64,000 nucleotides of DNA. Origin: Prescottella defluvii (GTDB lineage: Bacteria > Actinomycetota > Actinomycetes > Mycobacteriales > Mycobacteriaceae). Each line of letters opens with the position of its first letter. Positions within the stretch are counted from its first letter, which is position 1. The notes below the pieces were generated by a model, which saw only the letters and a program-made list of their open reading frames with translations, was not told where the DNA came from and made no database searches. The stretch is taken from the NCBI GenBank assembly GCA_029690005.1, contig CP121458.1, positions 1,302,001-1,366,000 of the forward strand, written 5' to 3'. This document shows positions 10,772 through 20,194 of the stretch, one piece after another. The position numbers were made by a program, and so were the translations under genes.

Positions 10772-11771
10772 ATGCCCCTGCCATCCTCGGCGATCGAGCC
10801 ACTCCATCAGCACGGGCGATTACATACCGACGATGTCGATCTCGCGCAGGCCGTCGTGTCGGAGGTGTACGAACCTCACGTGCTCGAACCTCGGGGCGGA
10901 GTCGACTCGATGCGCGACTGAACGCCGTGCAGAACGGATCGCTCACGCTAGGTTATCTGACTTACGGTGTAGGAGCGACAATTACGCTGCCCCCGAGTGA
11001 GTATTGGTACCACGTGAACATCACTCTGTTCGGTGGAAGCCGTGTCTCGCGCGGCGATTCGGTCTACGGCGAGACCGCCGCGATGGCGGGTGCGGCGATG
11101 CTGGTGCCGCATCATTCGCAGACGATCGAGTGGGATTCCGACACTGCACAGTTCGCGCTCCGGGTGCCGCGGGCGGACATGGAGAGCCACCTCGAGAGTT
11201 TGACACAGACTCGAATCTCCGACCCTGTCGATTTCGACCTCGTGGTCGATTTGAATTCGAATGCCGGTAGGGATTGCTGCGGTGTGTCGAATTCATGCGG
11301 TCCGAATGGGACGACGAAGGAATTCTCACTCGATACGACAATTCGCGGCGCCATTTGGAATCGTTGACGCTCACGAACCTCGTCATGGCGGCCGGTGGAC
11401 CGCATCGCGAACTCCTCGACCAGCCGTCCCGGCAGGCCGTTCCCGAGGCGCTGCAACGCGCACTCGACCATGCCCACGATCACGCACGGACCCTGCCGAC
11501 CTTGGCCGACCTGACGGCGGCGGCCGGCACGAGTGCCCGCACTCTGCAGACTCAGTTCCTGCGACACCTCGGGCGCACGCCGATCCAGTACATCCGGGAC
11601 GTTCGGCTGCGTGGTGTCCGCGACGATCTGCTGCACCCGTCGTCGCCCGACGTCACGGTCACCGACGTCGCCACGTCGTGGGGGTTCTACAACTTGGGCC
11701 GGTTCTCCTCGCTGTATCGGGAGATGTACTCGGAGTCCCCGTCGGAGACACTGCGGCGGTGCCGCGCGTGA
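10772..11771 (+). CDS. AraC-family regulator, two frameshifts
   Basis: Restored length is 333 aa. The N-terminal half matches the AraC-binding-like cupin domain (RLDARLNAV, GSLTLGYLTYG); the C-terminal half has the two-HTH AraC domain (LADLTAAAGTSARTLQTQF, then DVATSWGFYNLGRFSSLYRE). Start ATG 10772 follows GGAGG. Breaks are at 10893-10896 and 11270-11272, each a missing G; the corrected joins read LEPRGRSRLDARLN and NAGRGLLRCVEFM. This subfamily often activates ring-hydroxylation or monooxygenase operons. The convergent aldehyde dehydrogenase operon is a plausible target. Confidence 0.75.
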
Positions 11772-11816
11772 GGCTGCGGCGGTGCCGCGCGTGAGGCTGC
11801 GGCGGTGCCGCTCGCG
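11751..11816. repeat. Direct tandem repeat of 23 bases, about 2.8 copies
   Basis: The unit CTGCGGCGGTGCCGCGCGTG plus AGG occurs at 11751-11773 and 11774-11796, then a partial, diverged copy to 11816. The first copy contains the stop codon of the AraC gene; the rest is non-coding. It probably arose by slippage. Confidence 0.7.
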
Positions 11817-11870
11817 AGCCCGCGACGGTGGGGCGTCGTCCGGGTATGTCGACGCCCCACCGGTCGCAGC

Positions 11871-13332
11871 TCAGATCACCTGCACCACGTGCTTGTATTC
11901 CTGGAACTCCTCGAGTGCTCGGTGGCCGTTGAGGCGTCCGAGGCCGCTCTGCTTGTAGCCGCCCTCCTCGAACTGATCGACCACGACTGCCCATCCGTTG
12001 GTCCAGACCGTGCCTGCGTCCAGCGCGTCCGCCATGCGCAGACCCCGCGCGCCGTCGCGGGTCCAGACCGACGCGGCGAGCCCGTACTCGGTGGCGTTGC
12101 CCATCCGGACGGCGTCGTCCTCGGTGTCGAAGATCTCGAACGTTGCTACCGGGCCGAACAGTTCGCGTTGCACGAGCGGCGACGCGACGTCGTCGACCGC
12201 CAGTAGTGTGGGGCGGAAGTAGGCTCCGCGGGAGAGCGCGGGATCGTCGGGGCGTCCGCCTCGGACGAGGACGTCCGCGTCGCCGCTGTGCTCCGCGAGC
12301 AGTGCCTCGAGGCGATCTCGCGCCACGATGTCGATCATCGGTCCCATGTGGGAGGTGTCCTGGTCGCCGGGACCGACCTTCACCTGCTCGAGGGCCTGGA
12401 CGAGCGCCTCCCGCACGCGATCGGCGATCGAGCGCTGGACGAGGATGCGACTGCCCGTCATGCAGAACTGTCCGGTGAACGTCGTGACACCGGCGACGAT
12501 GGTCCCGACCGCCGCGTCGAGATCGGCGTCGTCGAACACGATCATCGGGGTCTTGCCACCGAGCTCGAAGGGACAGACGCTTGAGGGTGGCCCCGCCGGC
12601 CGCCATGATCTGCCGGCCCACCGCGGTGCTGCCGGTGTAGCTCACGGCGTTCACGTCCGGCGACGACACGAGCAGTTTCGCGCCGTCGCTGCCGGATTCG
12701 GTGAAGATGTTGAGCACACCGGCGGGCAGGGACGGGCAGTCGGCCAGGAGTTCGGCGAGTCGGGCGTTGACGAGGGCGGTCTGCGCCGCCATCTTCATCA
12801 CGACCGTGCAACCGGCCGCGAGTGCGGGCGCGAAGGACCGCACCGCCAGCACGACCGGCGAGTTCCACGGCACGATCACGCCCGCGACCCCGATCGGCTC
12901 GGACAGCAGCATCGAGTACACGCCGTCGCGAACGCGGCCGCCGCGGCCCGTATCCGTGAGGGCCTGCGCGGCGTAGTAGCGCAGCTTCGACGGGGTGAGG
13001 CTGAGCTCGAAGTCGGCCTCGGGCAGGATCTTTCCGTTCTCGCGAGCCAGCAGCATCGCGAGTTCGCCGGAGGCGGCCTCGATCCGGTCCGCCATCTCCT
13101 CGAGCACCTTGGCGCGCAGGTGGCGGTCGCGTCGCCATACGTGCGTGGCGAACGTATCCTTGGCGATCCGGATCGCCTCGCGCACCTGCTCGGCATCGGC
13201 CTCGTAATAGGTGCCGAGGGGCTCACCGGTTGCCGGCGAGTACGAGGTGCCGGTCGTGCTCGACGGAACCCAGCGTCCGCCGATGTAGTTGCGGGCGGTG
13301 TCGGTCCGTAGCGTCGACTCGATCGTCGTCAT
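11871..13332 (-). CDS. Aldehyde dehydrogenase, one frameshift
   Basis: Restored length is 486 aa, typical for the NAD(P)-dependent ALDH superfamily. N-terminal ARNYIGGRWVPSS, the VIVPWNSP cofactor motif, the catalytic Glu region LSLELGGKTP (at the break), catalytic Cys in FTGQFCMTGSR and the C-terminal GGYKQSGLGR are all recognisable. The break is an extra A at 12568-12569, where CTCGAAG stands for CTCGAG. The start ATG overlaps the stop of the FMN reductase gene (ATGA), so translation is coupled. It probably oxidises an aldehyde made by the flavin monooxygenase encoded upstream in the same operon. The substrate is unknown. Confidence 0.85.
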
Positions 13333-13924
13333 GTGGTCTTCCTTGTCGCCAGGGTCGAGGCGCTGAGCGCGTTCGACCGGGTGAATCGCACGTGGAGGGG
13401 GTCGGGCCCGAACTGGTGCCCGGGCAGGCGCTCGGCCAGCACCGTCACCTGTTCGACGAACTCGCGCAGATCGGCACGGGCCTGCACAGGAATGTCGTCC
13501 GAGGCGAACGTGCGGTCCACGAAGAACGCGCCGTTGGGGGCGGTGAGGCGCCGAACCAGGCCAGGACGTCGCGCAGGTGACGTTCCGCGGAGAGGAAGTG
13601 GTGCGGGGCGGCTGCCACGGTGAGGATCCCGACGGGCTTGGACCGCAGCGCCTCGTTGGGTAACGCGTCGACGAGCAGTTTGAGCGTGCCGGTGAACGAT
13701 CCGCGGAACACCGGTGAGGCGAGGACCACCGCGTCCGCGGCCTGCACGCGCTCGATCGCGTCGGCGCCCCAGCGTGCGACGACGGGGTCCGCCGTGGGTT
13801 CGGGTGCCAGGCGCTCGACGGCCCAGCCCGGGCATCGCGTTCGCACGTCGTCCTCGATCAGGCCGAGCGCGCGGGCAAGCTTCCCCGGTGGTGTCGGGCT
13901 CCCGTAGACGGTGAGAAGTTTCAT
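13329..13924 (-). CDS. NAD(P)H-dependent FMN reductase, one frameshift
   Basis: Restored length is 198 aa. The start MKLLTVYGSPTPPGK and the motif AVVLASPVFRGSFTGTLKLL place it in the NADPH-dependent FMN reductase (SsuE-like) flavodoxin fold. The break is around 13551: LAWFG joins RLTAPNGAFFVDRTF after adding one base. It would supply reduced flavin to the luciferase-like monooxygenase encoded just upstream. The stop overlaps the aldehyde dehydrogenase start. Confidence 0.8.
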
Positions 13925-13943
13925 GCCACAACCACTTTCGGGG

Positions 13944-15077
13944 TCACTGCCGCAGTCCGGCTTCGCGCATGAGCGGCAGAACCCGCTCGCCGAAGTACTC
14001 GAGTTCCTGGACGTAGTCGAGGAAGCCGACCATCATGCCGCCGACGCCGGCCTGCTCCAACTCGAGGAGCTGGTCGACGATCTGTTCCGGCGTGCCGATC
14101 AGCGGGTAGCCGCCATAGCCGAGGATGAACCGCTCCTGCATGGCCTTGATCTTGTCGAAGGAGCCGCTCTCGCTGCCCAGTCCGCCGGAGACCTGACGCG
14201 CGACGTCCCAGTCGCCCTGTTCGAGGATGTGGTCGAGGAGCTGCTTGGTCTCCTTCTCGGTGTCGCGGCAGATGATGTTGCCGTAGCTGAGGATGCCGAG
14301 ATCGCTGCCCTGGGCCTGAGCGATCGAGCGCACGCGCGACGCGGTGTCCTTGGCCTCGGCGGGATCGGAGAAGGCGATGAAGTTGAAATCGCATTCGCGA
14401 GCGCAGAATTCGAGTCCCGCGGGCGAGTTGCCGGCGTTCACCAGCACCGGGTAGGGCTGCTGGATCGGCTTGGGCGACGAGAACGCGTCCTTGATCTCGA
14501 AGAACTCGCCGGTGAAGTTCACACCCTCGCCCTCGGTCCACATGCGCTTGACGACCTCGATCCACTCGGAGCCGTAGCGGTACCGGATGTCGTGCTCGCG
14601 CTGGGTGCCGCCGAACATCTCCATCTCGGCCTTGTACCAGCCCATGGTCATGTTGAGTCCGTGACGTCCACCCGAGATGTGGTCGACAGTGACCGATTCT
14701 TTCGCGGCGACGATCGGGTGCTTGGTCGGCACGTGAATCGTGGTGAACACCATGATGTTCTCGGTGGCCTCGGCGATGCCGGCGGCCCAGGCGTGAGTCT
14801 CGTAGTTGGAGCCGTTGAAGTTCGTCTCACCGCCCATTCCGCGGTAGCGGGCCACGGGGAGCATCGCCTCGAAGCCGAGGCGGTCGGCCAGTTGCGCGAT
14901 CTTCTTGCCGTGTGCCCAGGTGAGTTCGTACGTGGTCTCGGCGTGCGTGGCCATGAGCCCGTGGCTGACGTTCGAGCCGAAGATGCCGAGCTTCATCCGG
15001 TTGTCGTTGAACATCGCGACACCGCTGGCGCGGCGGGCCTCGAGCAGCTCGTCGTGGCTCATCGTCGGGGTGGACAT
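13944..15077 (-). CDS. Luciferase-like (LLM) flavin-dependent monooxygenase
   Basis: A protein of 377 aa with an unbroken frame. Start ATG 15077 is preceded by GAGGAG. It has the bacterial luciferase barrel pattern: MKLGIFGSNVSHG, then IAEATENIMVFTTIHVPTKH, SGGRHGLNMTMGW, and PYPVLVNAGNSPAGLEF. It is closest in style to the RutA and dialkyl-sulfone/sulfide type two-component monooxygenases, which use free reduced FMN. First gene of an operon with the FMN reductase and aldehyde dehydrogenase. Divergent from the gentisate genes, so it may feed that pathway, but its substrate cannot be read from the sequence. Confidence 0.85.
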   Translation of the reverse strand: MSTPTMSHDELLEARRASGVAMFNDNRMKLGIFGSNVSHGLMATHAETTYELTWAHGKKIAQLADRLGFEAMLPVARYRGMGGETNFNGSNYETHAWAAGIAEATENIMVFTTIHVPTKHPIVAAKESVTVDHISGGRHGLNMTMGWYKAEMEMFGGTQREHDIRYRYGSEWIEVVKRMWTEGEGVNFTGEFFEIKDAFSSPKPIQQPYPVLVNAGNSPAGLEFCARECDFNFIAFSDPAEAKDTASRVRSIAQAQGSDLGILSYGNIICRDTEKETKQLLDHILEQGDWDVARQVSGGLGSESGSFDKIKAMQERFILGYGGYPLIGTPEQIVDQLLELEQAGVGGMMVGFLDYVQELEYFGERVLPLMREAGLRQ

Positions 15078-15174
15078 GTCGTTCTCCTCTGCAAGGGGCT
15101 GGGGCACCGGCCGTTCTCCGGGTCGGTCGGCGTCGGTGTGCAGCACGGTAGGCAGGCGAATCGCGCCGGAACTA

Positions 15175-15222
15175 TGCGCGAAGCGCAGCCACACTGGCCG
15201 CTTTGCGCAGTAAACGGCGCAA
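15175..15222. promoter_or_regulatory. Two palindromes in the divergent monooxygenase/gentisate promoter
   Basis: TGCGC GAA GCGCA at 15175-15187 and TTGCGC-8-GCGCAA at 15203-15222 are perfect inverted repeats in the 235-base gap between the two divergent operons. The motifs share a GCGCAA/TGCGC core, so one regulator could bind both. The IclR protein encoded at 9815-10650 is a candidate. Confidence 0.45.
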
Positions 15223-15312
15223 GTTCCGCATAGGAGAATTCTGTGGGCCTGAGCCGGTGCGCCTACGTACGTTGGGGCGGATGTCGCACGCGAGTGCTCA
15301 CGAGGAGAGTCC

Positions 15313-16383
15313 ATGACTGCCGCCGAAACCCATGAACCCGAGCTGGATCAGCTGTACGCCGATTTCGCTGCCGAGAACCTCAATCCGCTGTGGACGCAGC
15401 TGGGCGACCTGATGCCGACGGCGCCGAAGTCGAAAGCCGTTCCGTACGTGTGGAAGTGGTCCAGGCTGTACCCGTTGGCGAAGCGCGCCGGCGACCTGGT
15501 CCCGGTGGGGCGCGGTGGCGAACGCCGCGCGATCGCGTTGGCGAACCCCGGCCTCGGAGGTGTCCCGTACGCGACGCCCACCCTGTGGGCGGCCATCCAG
15601 TACCTGGGTCCGCGGGAGACCGCGCCGGAGCACCGCCATTCGCAGAACGCCTTCCGATTCGTCGTCGAGGGGAAGGGGTGTGGACGGTCGTCGACGGCGA
15701 CCCGGTCGCGATGCGCCGCGGCGACTTCCTGCTGACGCCGGGCTGGGCGTTCCACGGCCACCACAACGAGACCGACCACCCGATGGCGTGGATCGACGGG
15801 TTGGACATCCCGTTCGTGAACTACACCGACACCGGGTTCTTCGAGTTCGGCTCCGACGGCGTGACCGACACATCGACGCCGGATGTCTCACGCTCGGAAC
15901 GACTCTGGGCGCATCCAGGGCTACGGCCACTGGTCGGTGTCGGTGCGCGGACGAGTTCCCCGATCGCCTGCTACCGATGGGAGCACACCGACGCGGCGCT
16001 GCGCGAGCAGCTGGCCCTCGAGGACGAGGGCTACCCGGCCACGTCCGAGCCCGGTCATGCCGCCGTGCGGTACACCAACCCGACCACCGGTGGGGACGTG
16101 ATGCCGACGATCCGTGCCGAGTTCCACCGCCTGCGTCCCGGCACGTCGACCCGCACGCGCCGCGACGTCGGTGGGACCGTGTTCCAGGTGTTCGAGGGCG
16201 AGGGCCGCTTCCTGCTCGGTGAGCAGTCGCACGTCGTCGCGAAGGGCGACATGATCGTCGTTCCCTCGTGGGTGCCGTGGTCTCTCGAAACCGGCGGCGG
16301 TATCAGATCTTTTCGCGTTCTCCGACGCACCGATCGTGGAGCGTCTGCACTTTCATCGCACTCATATTTCCGAAGGAGCCTGA
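15313..16383 (+). CDS. Gentisate 1,2-dioxygenase, two frameshifts
   Basis: Restored length is 356 aa, normal for the family. Bicupin: the first cupin has the iron-binding pattern PEHRHSQNAFRFVVEGKG and then PGWAFHGHHNE; the second has HRLRPGTSTRTRRDVGGTVF. The enzyme opens the gentisate ring with O2 to give maleylpyruvate. Breaks: a missing G at 15675-15678, and an extra A at 16305; the corrected C-terminus reads VERLHFHRTHISEGA and stops at 16383, six bases before the hydrolase gene. First gene of the gentisate operon. Confidence 0.85.
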
Positions 16384-16388
16384 GCCCC

Positions 16389-17210
16389 ATGCGTCTTGCC
16401 ACTCTTCGTCGCGGCGGCGGCACTGTCGCCGTCCGAGTCGACTCCGACAACGTCGCCACCGTGATCGAGGGCTACGCGGATCTGTCCGCGCTGCTCGACG
16501 ATCCGAACTGGAAGGCCGTCGCCGAGAACGCGTCCGGAGCGGCCGTCGACCTGACCGATGCCGACTACGCGCCGGTGGTGCCGAGCCCGGGGAAGATCGT
16601 GTGTGTGGGCCTGAACTACGGCACGCACATCAAGGAGATGGGCCGTGAGATGCCCGAGTACCCGACGCTGTTCTCGAAGTTCAAGGAAGCGCTCACCGGC
16701 CCGTACGACGATGTGATCGTCCCGGCGTACGCCGCGTCGCAGCTGGACTGGGAAGCCGAGCTGGCGGTCGTCATCGGCAGGCGGGCGTACCAGGTGCCCG
16801 AGGCGGACGCGGACGCCTACATCGCCGGCTACTCGGTGATCAACGACTACACGATGCGCGATTACCAGTACCGCACGCTGCAGTGGGATCAGGGCAAGAC
16901 GTTCGAGAAGACCAGCGGCTTCGGGCCGGTCCTCGACACCGACTACAAGCTCGGCACCCGCATCGAGACGCGGCTCGAAGGCGAGGCCATGCAGTCGGCC
17001 ACCACCGACGATCTGGTCTTCACGCCGGCCAAGCTGGTCGACTACATCTCGCACATCGTCACGCTGCAGCCCGGTGACGTCATCATCACCGGGACGACCG
17101 GTGGCGTCGGACATGCGCGCAAGCCCGCGCGCTACATCGGCAACGGCGATACGGTCGAGGTGAGCATCGAGGGTCTCGGCTCGGTGCGCAACAAGACCGT
17201 CGTCGAGTAG
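16389..17210 (+). CDS. Fumarylacetoacetate-hydrolase family protein, probable fumarylpyruvate hydrolase
   Basis: A protein of 273 aa with an unbroken frame. FAH-family motifs: GKIVCVGLNYGTHIKEMG, then the acidic metal site SQLDWEAELAVVIGR, and ITGTTGGVGHARKPARY near the C-terminus. In this context it hydrolyses fumarylpyruvate to fumarate and pyruvate, the last step of gentisate degradation. GAAGGAG lies just upstream of ATG 16389. Substrate is assigned from the operon; the fold alone would also allow other acylpyruvates. Confidence 0.85.
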   Translation: MRLATLRRGGGTVAVRVDSDNVATVIEGYADLSALLDDPNWKAVAENASGAAVDLTDADYAPVVPSPGKIVCVGLNYGTHIKEMGREMPEYPTLFSKFKEALTGPYDDVIVPAYAASQLDWEAELAVVIGRRAYQVPEADADAYIAGYSVINDYTMRDYQYRTLQWDQGKTFEKTSGFGPVLDTDYKLGTRIETRLEGEAMQSATTDDLVFTPAKLVDYISHIVTLQPGDVIITGTTGGVGHARKPARYIGNGDTVEVSIEGLGSVRNKTVVE

Positions 17211-17217
17211 GAGCGTC

Positions 17218-17934
17218 GTGGCCTTCAACGATCTGGACCTGGCCGAGCGGCTGAACATCGCGCGCGAGGGAACGGCGTACTTCGCGCAGCGGCTCGCGGC
17301 GCTGTCGGACTCGGAGTTCGACGACCCGACCTTGCTCGAGGGGTGGACTCGGCGGCATCTCGTGGCGCACGTCGGCTACAACGCCGCCGCGCTGTGCCGG
17401 ATCCTGGACTGGGCGGCGACCGGCGTCGAGACACCGATGTACGAGTCGGTGGAGCAGCGGGCCCGGGAGATAGACGAGGGTGCAGCGCTCAGTGCCGGGT
17501 CGCTGCGGAACCTGTTCGCCGAGAGGGCAGCTCAGCTCGACGAGAAGTGGCGGACCCTGCCGGACGAGGCGTGGACCGCGCAGGTCCGGACGGCCCAGGG
17601 GCGGATGGTGCCGGCGTCGGAGACGGCGTGGATGCGCAGCCGTGAGGTGTGGATTCACACCGTCGACCTCGGCAACGGCGGGCGCTACGAGGATCTCCCG
17701 GACGTGGTGCTCGACTCGCTGCTCGACGACATCGTGGGGGTGTGGCGGCGCAAGGGCGAGGGCGCGGGGCTGGTCCTCGAGGTCGACGGACGACGGTTCG
17801 TAGTCGTGCAGGAGGGCGCGCCGGTGACCGACACCGTCACGGGACCACTCGCGGCGGTGGTGCGATGGGCGTCCGGGCGCGGGGCGACCGGGTTGACAAC
17901 GGGTTCGGCCCTACAACCGCCTCGCTGGCTGTAG
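17218..17934 (+). CDS. Mycothiol-dependent maleylpyruvate isomerase
   Basis: A protein of 238 aa starting at GTG 17218. DinB-like helical bundle with the zinc ligands visible as RHLVAHVGYN and REVWIHTVDLG, plus a C-terminal SCP-like segment, as in the mycothiol-dependent maleylpyruvate isomerases of actinobacteria. Converts maleylpyruvate to fumarylpyruvate between the other two enzymes of the operon. The last codons and the stop lie inside the terminator hairpin at 17901-17944. Confidence 0.85.
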   Translation: MAFNDLDLAERLNIAREGTAYFAQRLAALSDSEFDDPTLLEGWTRRHLVAHVGYNAAALCRILDWAATGVETPMYESVEQRAREIDEGAALSAGSLRNLFAERAAQLDEKWRTLPDEAWTAQVRTAQGRMVPASETAWMRSREVWIHTVDLGNGGRYEDLPDVVLDSLLDDIVGVWRRKGEGAGLVLEVDGRRFVVVQEGAPVTDTVTGPLAAVVRWASGRGATGLTTGSALQPPRWL

Positions 17935-17944
17935 GGCCGAACCC
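17901..17944. terminator. Bidirectional hairpin terminator between gentisate and hut operons
   Basis: Perfect inverted repeat of 15 bases (GGGTTCGGCCCTACA at 17901-17915; complement at 17930-17944) with a 14-base loop. It sits between the convergent maleylpyruvate isomerase and hutG genes. The isomerase stop codon (17932-17934) lies in the right arm. There is no long T run, as is usual in high-GC actinobacteria. Confidence 0.75.
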
Positions 17945-17963
17945 GGATATTGCCGTTGGTGAT

Positions 17964-18928
17964 TCAGCGTTCCACCGGAACGTGCCCGGTGACGATGCGG
18001 TGGATGAGCCGGGCGGCGGTGCGCGCGGTGCGGTTGTCCACGTCGATGGTCGGGTTGAGTTCGGCGACGTCGACCACCGCGAGCTTCCCGCTCGTGGTCA
18101 CCCGATCGCACACCCGCTGGATGATCTCGAGCGGCACACCGTAGGCCGCGGGTGCGCTGACACCGGGCGCGACAGCGGCGGGAAGGACGTCGAGGTCGAT
18201 CGTCAGGTACACGATGTCGACGTCGTCGAGGAAGTCGGTGAGGAACTCGTCGACCCGCGCCCGATCGGCCACGCCGCAGTGCTCGTCGAGGAGGTACCGC
18301 ACGCCGAGGCGGTGCGCGGTCTCGAACAGCGTGTTGGTGTTGCTCGGCTGGCTGATGCCGATCACGTCGTAGCGGTGGCTCGCCCCCGCGGCCGCCTCGG
18401 CCTCGGCGATCTGCCGGAACGGCGTACCCGAGCTCGGCACCACGTCGGAGCGCAGATCGAAGTGCGCATCGAGGTTCAGGATCCCGAGCCGGGGATGCTG
18501 CGCGCGCAGCTGCGCGTCCGCGACACCCAGGTAGGTGCCGTACGCCACCTCGTGACCGCCGCCGAGCACGATCGGCAGACGCCCCGAGTCGAGGGCAACC
18601 CGCACGGCCCGGCCGAGCGCTTCCTGGCCCGCTTCGAGCTGATCGCCCGTCACGGCGACGGTTCCCGCGTCGGACAGCGCCGTCTCGTTCTCCAGTGCCA
18701 TCGAGGACAGCGCGCTGCGGAGCGCGTCGGGACCGGCGGCGGCACCCTGACGGCCCTTGTTGCGGCGCACGCCCTCGTCGCTCGCGAACCCGATCAGGAC
18801 CGTGCCGGCCCCGGCGCCCGGGCGGTAGGGGTGACGGCCTGGTGCCAGCGGAGGTGCTCCGGTCCGGTGCCGTCGGTCCGGCCGGACCACGGGCGGGGTG
18901 CGATGTCGACGGTGATGTGGTCGGTCAT
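17964..18928 (-). CDS. hutG: Formimidoylglutamase (HutG), one frameshift
   Basis: Restored length is 321 aa. Arginase/ureohydrolase fold with the dinuclear manganese motifs GGGHEVAYG, NLDAHFDLR and TIDLDVLPAAVAPG. It hydrolyses N-formimidoyl-L-glutamate to glutamate and formamide. The start ATG 18928 begins MTDHITVDIAPRPWSGRTDG; a missing base in the G run at 18828-18831 breaks the frame before residue 40, so a naive start would replace the true N-terminus. Last gene of the leftward run hutI-hutG. Confidence 0.88.
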
Positions 18929-18947
18929 GTCAGATCCCTATGGTCGA

Positions 18948-20141
18948 TCAGTTCGTGGACGTCGTGAGGACGCCGTTCTTGAACACCTCGCGGATGAGCG
19001 GCACACCCGGGCGGTAGGCGAGGTGCAGGTACGACGGCGCGTCGAGGGCGATCGCGTCGGCCCGGGCGCCGATGCGCAGGCTGCCGACGTCCTCGCGCTG
19101 CAGCGCACGGGCGCCGCCGGCGGTCGCGGCCCACACGGCCTCGGCCGGCGTCATGTGCATGTCGCGCACGGCGATGGCGACGCAGAACGGCAGGCTCGTG
19201 GTGTAGCAGGTGCCGGGGTTGCAGTCCGCGCCCAGCGCGACCGTGACACCGGCGTCCAGCAGCGCGCGGGCGCCGGGGTACTGGTTGCGGGTGGAGAAGT
19301 CCGCGCCGGGGAGCAGCGTCGCGACGGTGTTGCTGCCGGCGAGTGCGTCGATGTCGGCGTCGGTGACGTAGGTGACGTGGTCGACCGAGGCCGCACCCAT
19401 CTCGACGGCCAGCTGGACGCCCGGGCCCTCGCCGAGCTGGTTGCCGTGCACGCGGGGGATCAGCCCGTGCGCGACGCCGGCGGTGAGGACGGCGCGCGAC
19501 TGCTCGAGATTGAACGCGCCGCGCTCGCAGAACGCGTCGATCCACTTCGCGTACGGAGCGCACGCCGGGATCATCTCGTCGATGGCCATCGCCACGTACT
19601 CGTCGGCGCGGCCCGCGTACTCCGGCGGCGGCACGTGCGCGGCCAGCAGGGTGACCTCGTCGGTGAACCGGCCCGCGACCTGCACGCTGCGCAGCTCGTC
19701 CCGCGCGCTCTGGCCGTAACCGCTCTTGATCTCGACCGTGGTGCTGCCCGAGCGCAGCGACTCGTCGAGCAGTCGCTGCACGTTCGCGGCGAGCTGCTCG
19801 TCGCTCGCGGCCCGCGTCGCCTCGATGGTGGTGCGGATGCCGCCCGCGGCGTACTTCTCGCCCGACATGCGGGCCGCGAACTCCTCGGCCCGCTCGCCCG
19901 CGAACACCAGGTGCGAGTGGCTCTCGACGAAGCCGGGCAGCACGGCCCGTCCGCCGAGGTCGTGGCCGGCGTCGGCCGCCGGGGCGTCCGCGGAGTCACC
20001 GACCCACGCGACCACGCCGTCCTCGAAGACGACCGCTGCGTCGTGTCGGACACCCAGCGCCCCTTCGCCCAGCGCGGGGTCGTTGGTGACGAGGGTTCCG
20101 ATGTTCGTCAGTGCGGTGGTCCGGGGACCGGTCGTGGTCAC
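18948..20141 (-). CDS. hutI: Imidazolonepropionase (HutI)
   Basis: A protein of 397 aa, unbroken. Amidohydrolase-superfamily metal site [19 protein letters not shown] near residue 65, [16 protein letters not shown], and later [19 protein letters not shown] and [11 protein letters not shown]. Opens the imidazolone ring of 4-imidazolone-5-propionate to give formimidoylglutamate. It lies 19 bases upstream of hutG and 53 bases downstream of the permease gene, so the three probably form one transcript. Confidence 0.92.
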   Translation of the reverse strand: MTTTGPRTTALTNIGTLVTNDPALGEGALGVRHDAAVVFEDGVVAWVGDSADAPAADAGHDLGGRAVLPGFVESHSHLVFAGERAEEFAARMSGEKYAAGGIRTTIEATRAASDEQLAANVQRLLDESLRSGSTTVEIKSGYGQSARDELRSVQVAGRFTDEVTLLAAHVPPPEYAGRADEYVAMAIDEMIPACAPYAKWIDAFCERGAFNLEQSRAVLTAGVAHGLIPRVHGNQLGEGPGVQLAVEMGAASVDHVTYVTDADIDALAGSNTVATLLPGADFSTRNQYPGARALLDAGVTVALGADCNPGTCYTTSLPFCVAIAVRDMHMTPAEAVWAATAGGARALQREDVGSLRIGARADAIALDAPSYLHLAYRPGVPLIREVFKNGVLTTSTN

Positions 20142-20194
20142 GTGAGGCTCCTAGGTGACTGTCGTGAGGGGGAATCGGTGGTCGGTGCCCGGTC

